A DNA stretch of 64,000 bases from Perkinsus olseni (lineage: Eukaryota > Perkinsozoa > Perkinsida > Perkinsidae), in assembly GCA_013115135.1 (NCBI GenBank), contig JABANP010000097.1, positions 78,360 to 142,359 of the forward strand. Direction: 5' to 3'. The notes below the pieces were generated by a model. That model was not told where the DNA came from, made no database searches, and was given only the letters and a program-made list of their open reading frames with translations. The position numbers were made by a program, and so were the translations under genes. How positions within the stretch are numbered: the stretch's first letter is position 1; every line of letters begins with the position of its first letter. Below, piece by piece: positions 10,570 through 22,451 of the stretch.

Positions 10570-13500
10570 TCACATGCGGAAGACACCAAAGTTATTCCCT
10601 TCGGAGCTTCCCTTCTGTTTTTCAAGTTTCCGTTCACACAGTGATAAACACATTGCGAGGACCTGATAGGTTGACGGTGATGATGATTTACCGCTACAGG
10701 CCGTTACTTTCCGAGTGTCCCGAGGATCAATAACACCATCATCCCAAATCCTAGCGGTACTGTAATAGCATGAGGATTCCGCCAGATACTTCTTGGTAAC
10801 CTGAGTCGACGAGATTCGATAATACAGGTACTTCATTCGCCCTACAGCATCCTGCATAGCTTTTAATGTCTTGGGATCTTTCTTACCGCTCACCGTAGTG
10901 AGGACCTGATCGCAGCGATGGGAGAACAGAGTTACAGCGCAACTTACGTGTGCAGCCTGCGCAGCGCCCATCACTGAAATCTGAGCGTTGGGCCACATGA
11001 ATAAAAACTCGGGGTCATAGGCTCGCCCTGAACATAACAGAGCTAGAGGATCGCCGCTAGGTGTTAGCTCACCCGCCATCGCGTAATTGCCAGCCCCGTG
11101 TGAGCCGCCTATTATTATGGTTATCTTCGGTACTGTAAGGCAAGAGACAGCTCGAACCTGAGCATCTCTCGGTGAGGGTTCGCGGCTCGACTGCAGATTA
11201 TGACCATCTTAGCACCATCCTTTGTGATGCCTTGACGCTCGTAATTTTTGCCAACCATAAAGCCGGCTATGTTTTGAAGGAATACCTGTCATAGCGGACG
11301 AGGCTGATGACAGGGTTGCTCCTTAGGGAGGCCTCACCACAGGCATCCTGCGCTGTTCGCAGATCATGAGGAAATGCGTGGCTTTCAAAGCGGCTTGTGA
11401 GGTAAGAGGGCCTCCTAGATGGTTGGCCAGGAAACCTAATGAGCGAGTGAACTCGGTTGCTACGGCTGTGACATGACCACACTGATACGGCAACTGCCGG
11501 AGCTCATCAGGTAACAGAGGTAGAGGGCTTATTCGCGTCCGATATTATTTCGACATGGGTTTTGACATTGTCTCCTAGCTCATGTTCATCAAGAGGAAGC
11601 AGCACTTCAGTGGCCTCCCGCGATGTCAAGGAGATCTCTCTTCGGTCTGCCTTTCCGCGAGAGGCATCCCTCAAGCCTTCGCGACTAAATTAGACCGATC
11701 TCAATGTACGAACCCTGACTGCTGCCGCGGCTGTTGACTATTGAGGCGACCGCTGCGCATTCTCCCGTTATGAAGCACTCACCAGTAAGTGGTCCACCGC
11801 ACACCCGTCCCATGCCGCACACTAGCGTCGTACCGAAGCGTGGCTTGAACTCGTGGAACCTGAGGCAATGACGACATGGAAGCTGGTAGGAGCCCGGTGG
11901 CAGTCGCCCACCTGCTGCCATCCAAGATTCTCACTAACACTTCGTAGGCGTTGATGGTGGCTAGAACTGTTCCAGCAGTTGCCCCAGCAGCAGGAGCAGG
12001 GACCACACAAAGCATAGTCGAGGGCGATACGAGAGGAGGGGTCCAGCCAAGGTGTGGGGGTTCTGAAGTCGCCAGCGTCGATTGTGCAGTGAGTAAGGCT
12101 GCAACGAACCTGTGCTGGTTGTTGGCAGCCTAGCAGGGGTGAGGGTGTCTCCCATTGTGTGGGTATCTACCATCCCTCTGAGGATCTTGATGGCACTTTT
12201 CTCATCGGACGCCATCTGCTCATCGGAGGGGTTGCAGAGGGCAGGACCCCGCATACTTTACATTATCAGCTACTCCCGATACTGTGGTGTGCATCTCAGC
12301 ACCGCCGAGCTCCTGTGGGCCAACCTAAGGGTGATCACCACTGTGAGGATGATAATGACCACAAGCCCTGCTCACTTCCTCTCCAGTGGCTGCCTTGACC
12401 AGAGGAGGGCCTGCGAGGTAGATTGTACCTTGTTCCTTCACCATTATCATCTCGTCGCACATAGCCGGTATGTAGGCACCTTCAATGACGACGAGAATGT
12501 CGTGAAAACATTGAGTTTATCCATGGCCCCGTTGCCGACCTCCAGCGGTGCTCATACCGCACACGCATGCCAACTGCGGTATGCCCATGCTTGACATTCT
12601 AGCTTGGTTACAGAAACCCCTGCCACCGGTCTCAGGGAAGACCTCCGCTTGAAGGGGCAAGAAGGCACCACCGGAATCGACGAAATAGATGCAGGGCAAA
12701 TGCAGCGATCTGTGAGAAACCATGATCCGCCGCCGGCAGCGGCAGCACCTTGCACCCACTCAGCTATGTGTTGAGCCCTCAAGTTCTTCTTGACACCAAT
12801 AGGGAACATAGTCCCTCCCTTAATGGTACTCTCATTGCTGATGATTAAACATTCCACGCCATGGACTACACCAATGCCAATGACTATCGCTCCCTTATGT
12901 ACCTGGTGAGCAGTGAGGGGGGCAGCTCCAACCCACCTCCCTACTACTACCGTCTTGTCATACATACCATAGGCCGCCAGAGCGCTTAGTTCCAAGAACG
13001 CCGTACCGTGGTCACTGAGGTGGGGAGCATACCACTGTGATGAGGGGTTGGCAGCAGCAGCAGCCCTCACATGAGTAGCTCTATACGCTCCCTTGCAAGG
13101 AGCTTCCCTCTACTCCTATGCAGCTGCACTGCCTTCTCGCTGCCACCCTGAAGGGGTCCCCCGTGATAGACCTTCGCCCCAACAACACCATTACATCAGC
13201 GACTTCGGCCAACTTTTGGTGTAGAGCTTTGCAGACACCTTCCATATGCGCGGTATTCCGCTTGCCTGCCGCTGACTCAGATGATAGTTTGGACGTGAGT
13301 ACTCCTGCGATGGTCTTCTTATGACCTAAGGACCTTCCCTCAGCTCGCGTCCGAGTGCTCGTCTCCTACTTTTCCCCTTGGCACCGCTCTCACGATCGAT
13401 GAGAGCCACTTCCTTATACCACATGCTGGTCGGGCCTCTACCCCCTCCCACAGCCCCTGCCGAGGAAGGCCGTCAATGCGACCTCGATAGGAATGGTTCA

Positions 13501-16500
13501 CTACCAACGGCAAGAGCCCGGGGCACTTGGTGCGATTCGATGGCTTCCTCCTCCTCTTGCGAGCGTTGTGCAGTAGCAGTGGATGCAGCAGAGATGGTAA
13601 CAAGGGTTTGATCTTCCCCGACTTGATCACCCTTATTGACATTCACGCTGATAACCTCTCCTCCCGAGGGAGCCGCTATCTGCAGTGCAAGTTTCAACCA
13701 GCAAAGCCTCGCGTTCTTCATTACTTCTGTCTGAGTTTTCATGCTTTCCAGCACCGCAACGACGTCCTCATCAGCGACCTTGTCACCAACCTTTACTTTG
13801 ACATCGTAAACAACACCTATTCGCCAGTGCCATCACCCTTCTACGATGAGGATGCCTCCCTCCTACCCGCCATAGGGGCGCAGATCGCTACTTCTTCCAC
13901 CGTTGATTTTTCCTTTGGTTTATCTTCTTTCGGTTTGCCCGACATGTACTCAGACAGGAATGACGTGTAAACGTCTTCCTAAAAGTGACGGTCCCCATCA
14001 CCGCCCTCGTTTGCGTTCTGTCTAACCTGCTTCTTTGCGAAAACTGGATGCGTGAGGATTTCAATTAGCCTGGGGACGTTGGTCCGCATGCCAGGGCCTT
14101 CAAGGACCATGGCCTGAGCACACCTCGGTAGATGTGATAAGAGCAGGCAGCCGCCGCTTTCACCTTCAACCCGTTGACGAGGCACTCGAGTGTCTCCGCC
14201 CAGTCCTTCCCGACTCCGATGACTTTAACCAGAAGAGGATCGAACTCCAAGCTCAACCTATGCGACATGAGAAAAATACCCCCACTGGGATTCGAACCCA
14301 GGACCTTCCGGATGAAAATTCGACTGCTCCGAGATTTGATCCGGCTAACTAACGAGACTATGTCGATGTCTTGAATTGGATACTAACTCCGCATACGACA
14401 ATCAATGACGACGAGTTTCCCGCCGAAAATGAATATCGACTGCGGATGGAGCGGTATGATGAGTATGGCCGCCCCCATAGCTTGCGCATGCGTGCAAAAA
14501 TAGCGAAGCCCGCCATTACTACTTTTGCCCCTCTACCACACCGTAATCAACTCGAAGGCCGGGGATATCCTGTGGTATGGAGAATCTGAGTGACAGACGA
14601 CTATTGAATGCCCTCTAGGGGAGAGTGATCCACCGAAACGATGCGATTGCCATTTCTGTGTCGCGCTAAGGCCGATGCTGTCCCCTCTCGCCCTGCATCC
14701 GATGACGCGTAGGGGAGGAGTGGCTAGATTCGTGTGAACAACTCGAGGCATAGAATAGACGCAGGCAGATTGTTGCCTTTCCCAATAACGCTGCTGAAGT
14801 TTCCTTTTGCGCATAACAATGAACAATCCGTTGGAGACAGGAGAAGGAGGTGGGCTCCAGAAGATTCGCTCCGCCACCTCTACAGCCTCTGATAGAGGAG
14901 GGCGATGACAACGACTTCTCGGTTGAGGATAATTCCTCCCCGAAAGCGGTGCTGAGGGAGGCCTTCACCGATGAGAGCACTCCCAAACCAGATAGTTATG
15001 AGAAACGCGGCAAGTGTGCTGCCTTCAACTACTGGTGTTGTATGATATTCTGTTGCCGACCACCACATGAGATGAGTGATGAAGAAAGGATTGAATGGGA
15101 GAAGAAGAGTTTCTGGGATAAATACAAAGGAGCGTTCTTCTGCTTTATTCGTTACTTTATTATGTTCCTTATTGGTATTGGTATCGGTATTGGTATATTC
15201 TTCCTTGTACTCTATTGTATGGGTATTATTGGTGGATCATCGAATAACAATAGCAGTTCAAATACTATTGATCTTGGTGAACTACAATACCCTACTGTAG
15301 TACCTGGTTATACCAATTTGAGTATTACTATCAGTCCTGTTGCAGCAGCATTAACCTACAATCCAAAGGATTATCTTATTGAAACCCAAGTTGCCTCTGG
15401 TAGTGGTGGACGACGTCTCCGACCTCAGTCTGATGGACCATGGACTGTAGCAATGGAGGTACCATATGATAAGGACCATGCAACTACTGCTACTATAACC
15501 GGTCTTACTGCTGGTGAACAGCTACTTATCCGTTATAAGATTGAAATGGAGGATGGTCGTGTTAGTAGCCCATCAGTTGCTGTTATGGAGGGCACGAAGG
15601 CTCCTACTGCCCCAAGTATCCCTGGTAATAATCATAATCATCACATAATCTCCTATTATCTAGTCTTATCATATTTCCTTCGTCAGGTTTGACAGCATCT
15701 GATACGACTGATAGCAGCGTATCCGTGAGTATTATACCACCCACTGCCGATAACGGTGCGGATATAACTGGATATATCATACAACATGCATTAGTCAGTA
15801 GTACTACACCCGATAATTGGATTAAGGCTGAGATATCACAGGATGATGCTTCTAAGGTGAGTTGCCGTCCTTTAGTGTCATCGTGATGACTGTCCCTTTC
15901 AGCCATACACTGTGGATGGTCTGGACTCGGGTGATAAGGTTGTCTTCGAGATATCCGCTGAGAACAGCGCTGGATCTAGCCCTTTCGGCAAGCCCTACAG
16001 TATGACTACTGATGATGCTGATGCCTCGGCACCCGATCAGGTAAGGTGACTCGGGGTGGTGGGAAAAATGTGTTATAGTACTCTGTAGGTCACTGGCTTG
16101 GCTGCTAATGGTAGCACCTCTAACTCTGTGAAGTTGGTGTGGACAGCTCCAGCTGACAATGGTGCTATGATACTTCGATATATCATCAGTGATGATGATG
16201 ATAAGACGTATACAGTTGATGGTCATGATACATCTTATACTGTAACGGGACTTAGTCGTGGTAGTGATTATACATTCTACATTATTGCTAAAAACTCTAA
16301 AGGGGATAGTCCAAAATCAGATGGTGTATCAACTAAGACAACTGAGAGTTGTGATGCCGATCCACCAAGTAATGTTATGAGACAGACACCATTCTCTGAT
16401 GGTCTAAGTGTGAGTTGGAGTAAAGCCAGCAATCCTGAATGTGATCTACCAGTCACTGCTTACCGTGTTATTGATGATGATGGTAATGAACTTTGTCAAC

Positions 16501-18699
16501 CAGCCACTGATGGTGCTCTATGGTGTGATGTTACCGCCCTTAAACCAAGTACATCATATAATATCAGAGTCCAGGCTAAGAACTCTGCCGGATGGTCTAA
16601 GAAATCCTCCTCATCCGTCAAGATGTCTACTATCGCTAGTGGTAAATGCAACAAGCGTGATGAGATCCGCTGGTGGGTAACTACTACTAACCCCAGCTAC
16701 AGCGGTCAAGAGTTCACCAAGGAGATCGAGAGCTGTAGCATCAAGAGCTTCGCCAAGCCCGATAAGGTAACCAGCTGTCTGGTCGATTACACCAAGGACT
16801 CATCCAAGACCCCCTTCAACCTGCCCCCGATATCTAGTGACTGTGGTATGTGCTACGGTGTTAATGCTCAATGCTCCATGGCGCATTGTAGCTTCCCTTG
16901 TGGTATGGGTACTGCTGCTAACTCGGCTGCCTGTCTTCAGTGCAATGATCAGTATTGCAAGCCCCGACTTCTACAGCTGCAGTGGCCTGTACACGGCCAT
17001 TGGACCCCCCGACCCGCAGTAGACCCTACTGCTACTTCCTATACTATACATGCAAGGCTGCTGCGATTTCTTCTATTCCTTTACAGTCCCTCAATAGTGG
17101 TTGTCCACAACTACTGTGATGATGATGCAATTTTCGCTATACTACTACTTCTTCCCACCGGCCTTCATCATTCCTCGAGGGCCTCCGTTACGATACATCA
17201 ACAACTACTCTTTTCGACAGTATCTCATGGTGTTTGGTGTTCTACCGTTAATCACCCCCTCATTACTTCTCTATCATTGGGCTTCCTCCGGGCGATGGTG
17301 TCCATACAACCCTTGCTTGAATTGCGCATTTGATCGCTGGTGGTGGGGTGGGAGGGTACACCGCCTTCAGTGGCTCCCCTGGCAGCAAACACGAGTGATG
17401 ACCGCATCACAGCAGGGCTACTACTACCAGCAGCCAATTTCATCTGCGTCTGGACTAAATCAATATTGAATGCCTCTTCCGTTACAGTGTGCTCCACTTG
17501 TATACGAGGGTTAACCTACAATGATAATGATGATGATAACACTACTCCACCACCCTCACCTCCAGGAATATGAAGTCCTTGCCTCCTTTTGCCATCAGGA
17601 ACTCAACAGTCCCCACTGTGACGTAGCCGGACTTCTCAGCCAAACCACAAGCTGCCTTAAGAATAGCCTCTGGGATGTCCACCTAAGCAGCGCAGTAACT
17701 GCATGAACCTCAGAAAAAGCAGCATCACCTGAGGTGGCGCTATCTCGACAACTTTTTGATTTCTCAGCTGCACGCTGCAGTCCCTTGCAAAGGCATGCGA
17801 TACTTGACCAGTGGTGTCACCAAGGACCTGCGGGGTAGTGGGATCATCCTGATGAGCGAAGGGCACCTACCTGTACTTCGATATGTTTACTATTAGCCCA
17901 CCATTCTTCTACGAACACATCACCATTACCGAATGATGCCAACGCCTCAGCAGTGCACCGCTCGAATGCTGCCTTTTAGACCAGATGATGAGGACACCTG
18001 TCGACATTGGATGATGCAGTAGGTGCTGGAGCTGTTCTTAGTACCACTCTCATCCCTCTACCACCGCCGCCTCCCGCTGCCTTCACAACCACAGGATACC
18101 TCAAACCCAGCCGAGCGACCTCCGACTCGCAGGTGGATGCATCCTTAACGATACCAGTACCTTCAAGACGCGTAGTTAAGGCGGTAGATCCCCAAAGCCC
18201 CACTACCTTTAGATACCGGAACTTGGCACTGAATAGCCATGTTCCTCGCTGCAGTCTTATCACCAAAGGCACGCAGCACCGAAGGGGAGGGTCCAATGAA
18301 TTTAACATTAGCCTGACGGGTGTGTTGTGGTGCGTACTATAAAAGGGGACTACCTTTGCACAGGCCTCTGCTAGGTCCCAGGACTCCGACAGAAAACCGT
18401 AACCAGGATGAAGGGCATCACAACCACTGTCCACAGCAGCCTTGACGATAGTGCGGACGTCGAGGTAGGCGCGGACACCCGAGCCAATCAAAACCGACTT
18501 ATCACACGCCTTAATATGGGGAGCCATCTCCTCGCCTGATGAGGGGAGTTGCTGCTGCTGCTGATGATGATAATAGATGATAAGACCTACCATTGACGTA
18601 GACTGCCACACACTCACATCCGAGGGCGTGGCAGGCCCTCTCGATGCGGGAGGCTATCTCCCCACGGTTGGCGATGAGGACCCTATTGAAGGGAGGCAT
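10570..18699 (-). CDS. Biotin-dependent acyl-CoA carboxylase (biotin carboxylase, biotin carrier, carboxyltransferase), MCC-like
   Basis: Read on the minus strand from ATG 18699 to TGA 10570, with many short introns. Biotin carboxylase: start [28 protein letters not shown] near 18.4 kb; the glycine-rich ATP loop [14 protein letters not shown] near 18.0 kb; [17 protein letters not shown] at 17.8 kb; [13 protein letters not shown] at 17.5 kb; [15 protein letters not shown] near 14.55 kb; [11 protein letters not shown] at 14.2 kb. Biotin carrier: AICAPMAG and LESMKTQTE at 13.9-13.7 kb, with the lysine of ESMK as biotin site. Carboxyltransferase: [15 protein letters not shown] at 13.0 kb, [17 protein letters not shown] at 12.65 kb, [18 protein letters not shown] at 12.4 kb, [19 protein letters not shown] at 11.0 kb, and an end FGVFRM as in methylcrotonoyl-CoA carboxylase beta. 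An open path joins the carrier to the transferase, so one fused chain is likely, but two adjacent genes cannot be excluded. A fibronectin-III gene copy sits inside it on the other strand. Confidence 0.82.
14278..14345 (-). other. Degenerate tRNA-like sequence in a carboxylase intron
   Basis: On the minus strand there is a complete T-arm, CTGGG-TTCGAAT-CCCAG, followed by seven bases, an A and a TTTTT run, as in the 3' end of a tRNA gene with a pol III terminator. Upstream is an anticodon-loop-like TTTTCAT. The anticodon stem and the 5' acceptor strand do not pair, so this is a relic and not a working tRNA. It lies just before the exon encoding EFDPLLVKV, that is, inside an intron. Confidence 0.55.
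14841..17022 (+). pseudogene. Fibronectin type III-like membrane protein, copy 4, nested and frameshifted
   Basis: Exons (end of exon 1) 15624, 15687-15856, 15903-16040 and 16089-17022 match the array genes with the same intron positions, so this is a DNA-level copy and not a retrocopy. The N-terminal ~58 residues differ completely from copies 1-3. The frame is open back to a stop at 14820 without any ATG, so the start must lie in another exon or is lost. From [11 protein letters not shown] on, exon 1 is nearly identical to the array. Exon 3 and the end are diverged. A run of four C at 16962-16965 shifts the frame; dropping one C restores the family ending [10 protein letters not shown] and the stop at 17022. 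Either a sequencing indel or a genuine pseudogene. Confidence 0.75.
17023..17280. other. Boundary between nested FN3 copy and carboxylase exon
   Basis: The last recognisable biotin carboxylase piece before the nested gene ends in [10 protein letters not shown] near 17.28 kb, read on the minus strand. No further carboxylase sequence is visible until 14.57 kb. I see nothing else here. Confidence 0.45.
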
Positions 18700-18984
18700 G
18701 GAGGAGGGAGGGCCGAACAGGTGAGGAGCGTATTGACGTGATAATAACACAACAGAACAGCAGGTACAGTAGCACTAAAGTGATGATAATACAAACCTCT
18801 GCTGCAGCCGAGTTGGAAATCTAGGGGGCTACCTTAACGGACACAAAACAGAAAACTAGTGCCTCAGAAGAGGCGCTGCCCTCCATGATCTCACCATCGG
18901 CAACAACAACGACAACAGCAATGTTACATCTCGATGGCCGCAATGATATCAAATGAACTGTCCTAGGATTGAACTCCTCGGGTA

Positions 18985-20931
18985 CTACGTAGCCTGGGCT
19001 GCTGCTGATTGTCCTGATGACGAGGAGGCTGATATCTGCAGCATCGAGCTGACAGGCTGTCGACATATCGGGCACTTGGCGGATACATGGCCGGGGTTGG
19101 CTTCTTGAACTCGCTGAGAGGAACAGCAGCATGACTACCCTGGGTAGGCCTATGGATGCCTTACCACAGCACAGTCGTTGCAAAGGCACATATGACGACA
19201 GGGAAGGACGACTGTAGTCCTCGGTTCACTCAGACATATCACACACTCGCTGGCCACGGCATCAGCCTCGTCATCATAACCGCTATGGGCAAGGCCAGCT
19301 GCGACCTCACCGTTGCTGGACTCTTCCTCAGAGGACGAAGGGGAATCGCCGCCTTTAACGACTGAAGCACGATACGTCTCAACGGGGTGTTGAACCTTAG
19401 ACCTTTCGAATAGGATGACGTACCCTTCCCCTCCACAGTATCTCCTCTCCGATCTTCCTCCTCTTCATGTGCGACTGCCCGTGGCGCTTCAATGCCGTAT
19501 ATGTCATGCATGTCGTACGCTTGGGTAGAGAACAACACTCTCTGCTTTAACACCTAGGGCATCCAAGTCCGCTATCGGATCCCTTAACCTCCTCCACTAC
19601 CTTCACGTTCATCATCACGTCCGAGTCTTCGACTGGCGGGAAGCTCAGATAGGTGAGCTGACCCTGATTCGATGACGCTGGTGGCCAGAGAGAGCCCACA
19701 GCAATAGTACTACTTTACAAAATATGTGCAACGGGTTGTCGTTGGGCTTGGCCTCTCCTCGTGATAGTATCTCCACCACTGCTGGATATCGATGGGAGCC
19801 TTTTAGTGTAGGCGGTAGAGGTCCATCCTTCAGGAGGTGGACGACGACGGTCTAGCCTCTGAAAGATATCTTGAGGTCAATCATGGAAGATACAAAACAG
19901 GTCGACTACTTGAGATTGGTCGTTGGTAAGGACCTCCTGACCCAAGCCAGCATGAGGCAGCTCGTACGTGTACGTCCGTACTGAATGCATGACCATCCAC
20001 AACCTATCCAACCCTTGCCCTCCTACCTCCCTTAACCTCAGGTAAGGCTTCTGACGATTGTGAGTTGCTATCACCGTCTACGAAATAGTGCAACCTCACT
20101 ACGCAAGGGGTACTCGTGTCCACCACAAAACCGGAGCTTGGGGGGAGCATCAGGACTGAGGAGGTTGCCCATAGGGTTGCCTACCGCTACCAGGCTTACT
20201 ACCCGTCTTCGATGAATTTGATAGTATCCTTCCTCAAGTTGCAGGGGTTCTTAACAACGCATGTCTGCTTGATCTCCGGTATACTCTGCACGAGGGCGAA
20301 GGGAGTGTAGGGAGCTTGATACGGCCTGCGGTGAAATAATCGGCTCTCATCCCAGAGGTCCCTGGTTCTATCCCACCTCGGTTGTGCTGTTGGGTCCGGG
20401 ACGTATCGACCATCTCGGAAGACGTAGACAGGCCTTTGCTGAGGATATGCTGCCTGAAGGGGTCTATCCAACCCTACCGTCACCCCTATCCCATCTACAA
20501 ACTACAGTACTTGTAAACGCTGCTGTTGCTGTTGACGTAATGGCGATTGACCGGACCAATTGACCGTCGGCCAAAGACCGGTACCAGACTCTACTTCGCG
20601 ACCACCATTCTAATACTACGATATACGAAAGGAACTCTACTGAACAACAACATTACCGATGACCCTTCACGCCCCTGCTGTTGTTGTGGGGTGTTCGAAG
20701 GCTGCTGTGGCTGCTGCTCAGATTGAGCACTACGAGAAGCGGGTCTAGATATCCCCAGCCAGGATACCGTAGGCCACAGGCTAAACGATGAGCCTTGCCG
20801 CCTTGCCGGGTGCTGCTCTTGTTGTCGAGTACGCTAACACTTATACCATACTTTCCCCTACAACCCCCCGTGCTACCCCCTACACCTACTACCTGTGGTG
20901 TCTGTCGACGCCGCGATGAACTGTTGCCCAT
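18985..20931 (-). CDS. MGRN1/RNF157-type RING E3 ubiquitin ligase
   Basis: Minus strand from ATG 20931 to TAG 18985, several short introns. It starts [10 protein letters not shown], a likely N-myristoylation site as in this family. A proline/glutamine-rich stretch follows, then a conserved beta domain with [18 protein letters not shown] (20.2 kb), HAGLGQEV (19.95 kb) and [20 protein letters not shown] (19.65 kb). Before the RING comes [21 protein letters not shown] (19.5 kb), typical of mahogunin-like ligases. The RING has [22 protein letters not shown] (read around 19.2 kb) and [15 protein letters not shown] (19.05 kb), giving the Cys-His-Cys pattern of a C3HC4 RING. In other eukaryotes these ligases act at membranes in endosomal sorting; the substrate here is unknown. 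Confidence 0.82.
20326..20376 (-). other. Intron-sized insert resembling an antisense tRNA 3' half
   Basis: Inside the MGRN1-like gene, a 51-bp segment runs GTGGGATAG...CACCGCAG on the minus strand, so it can be a GT-AG intron. Its complement reads TCGGC-TCTCATC-CCAGA, like an anticodon arm with CTC, then AGGTCCC and GGTTCTATCCC like a T-arm. It is a multiple of three with no stop, so retention is also possible. Confidence 0.5.
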
Positions 20932-21047
20932 TGTAGGGTTATAAAACGAAGCTTACTAGAATAAGCATGACCCTTGGACAGCACAACCCCTGGAGTATTC
21001 TGACACCTCTAGCTCTCATATCATGCTCTTGTCAATCGTTTCTTTGA

Positions 21048-21570
21048 TCAATCGTCAGCAGCAGGGGGAGGTGGTGCGTAGTCCTCTACCGCCCCGAGTA
21101 TCTTCGGAGCGTTGCAGCCTTCGACCTTGGCTACTAGGGAACCATCCTGAGAGGAGAATCGCCATCACAACCATAATGATGAAGGACCTCCGAGCACCTT
21201 GTAGAAGAGGAACCGAGGGCTGCTGGTACTAGAGAACTTCTCCGCATACTCCCCTACGGTTTGGCGGTCGATCTGGATCAGATTTATCCGCTCATCAAAC
21301 CCGTCCATGTTAATCTGAAGCGTCGATGAGTATCCTAGGTTGATGCTGGCAGCTGACAGGCCAACCTGTAGATTTTTGAAGGTGGGCACGATCTGCTGGC
21401 AAGGTCCGCACCAAGTGGTGTACACGTCCACTACGTGCAGTCTCCTATCACCCTCATCCTCAACTACCGCTCGAAACCTGAGGAGCGGGGACCTATTGGA
21501 GGAGAGGGATACTGCTTGGTTACTGCTCCTCGTCAGTGTAGGTTGATATCAGCTCCTTTTTGTTCGCCAT
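21048..21570 (-). CDS. Thioredoxin-like protein, axonemal (NME8/TXL) type
   Basis: Minus-strand exons 21570-21524, 21492-21366, 21314-21198 and 21146-21048 give exactly 130 codons. The protein starts MANKKEL and has VVDVYTTWCGPCQQIVP, the thioredoxin active site WCGPC, then NLIQIDRQTV, SSPRFLFYK and DGSLVAKVEGCNAP. These match the thioredoxin domain found at the front of the flagellar NME8/TXNDC3 proteins; no nucleoside-diphosphate-kinase domain follows, the protein ends in a proline-rich tail. Intron 1 would be only 31 bp, unusually short, but it keeps the frame. The next gene, AK9-like, is divergent. Confidence 0.82.
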
Positions 21571-22451
21571 GGTGGAACCTGCTCTGTTAAGGCAACGACG
21601 AAAGCGTATCTGGCGCAACGTCTTTGGCGCGCGCCCTAAAATCTCGGGGACCATCAGTGACTTGCGGGTGTTCAGCAAAAATCAGCCGAGACTTAGCCGA
21701 TGGTATCACAGCATGCCGAGACCGCCTCCGATCACCTACCCACCTCTGATTGAGTTTTAAGCATAAGCTTGCTGGGCTCCTGCTTGCTGGTATTGCTGGC
21801 AATGGGAGGTGTTGTGTGATAGTAAACAGCAGGGAAGGGGAGACCTCAGTCGTGCTACTGATGTTCACCCCCTCTTCTATTGATTCCACCTTCAACGGTG
21901 GTGCATTGCGGTCAGCCGTACAGAAGCCCTCAGAGTTGGCACCAATAGGGAACATGGGCCGAAGGGTGGGGGGGGGGTTGGCAGCATGCCCTACTGGAGC
22001 CGTTCCATTCAGATGGACAGGATAGCGATGGCCTTATGGTCATCATTATCACCATCACCCTCTGACCAAGGGCCTGCTGCTACCATCACACCATCGTCCT
22101 TCCATCATCTACAGCTCTTAACAGTCCATGCCCTGCTGGGTGGGGCTCTCACTGATGCTGAAGGAACTCGGTAGTCGTCTACATCCACGAGAGAGGTATC
22201 AGCCTCGTACTAGGTCTAACAGGAGGTTCCGCCTCTGTGGCCGCATAGCTAGGAATGAGATCGATCTCATCACCAATGGGGATGATGGTGAGTAGCAGCA
22301 GCAGCGATAGGGAGGCGAATGCCTCTAGTAGACACCCCTATCGATTACCCTACTTTCCACCGATGGCTCCTTGGAGTAGCTCGTTCACTCACCCCCTCGG
22401 GACAGGAGTAAGCACACCTCAGCGGCTCTCGACGGCACCACCTTGCCCAGG
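21571..22451. other. Intergenic region between thioredoxin and AK9-like genes
   Basis: Divergent spacer. The 5' exons of the AK9-like gene probably begin somewhere after 22.2 kb, but I cannot place the start codon. Open frames on both strands here are short and show no family resemblance. Confidence 0.4.

Noticed and set aside
14278..14345. Functional tRNA gene
   Set aside because: Only the T-arm and terminator are intact; anticodon and acceptor stems do not pair and it lies in an intron.
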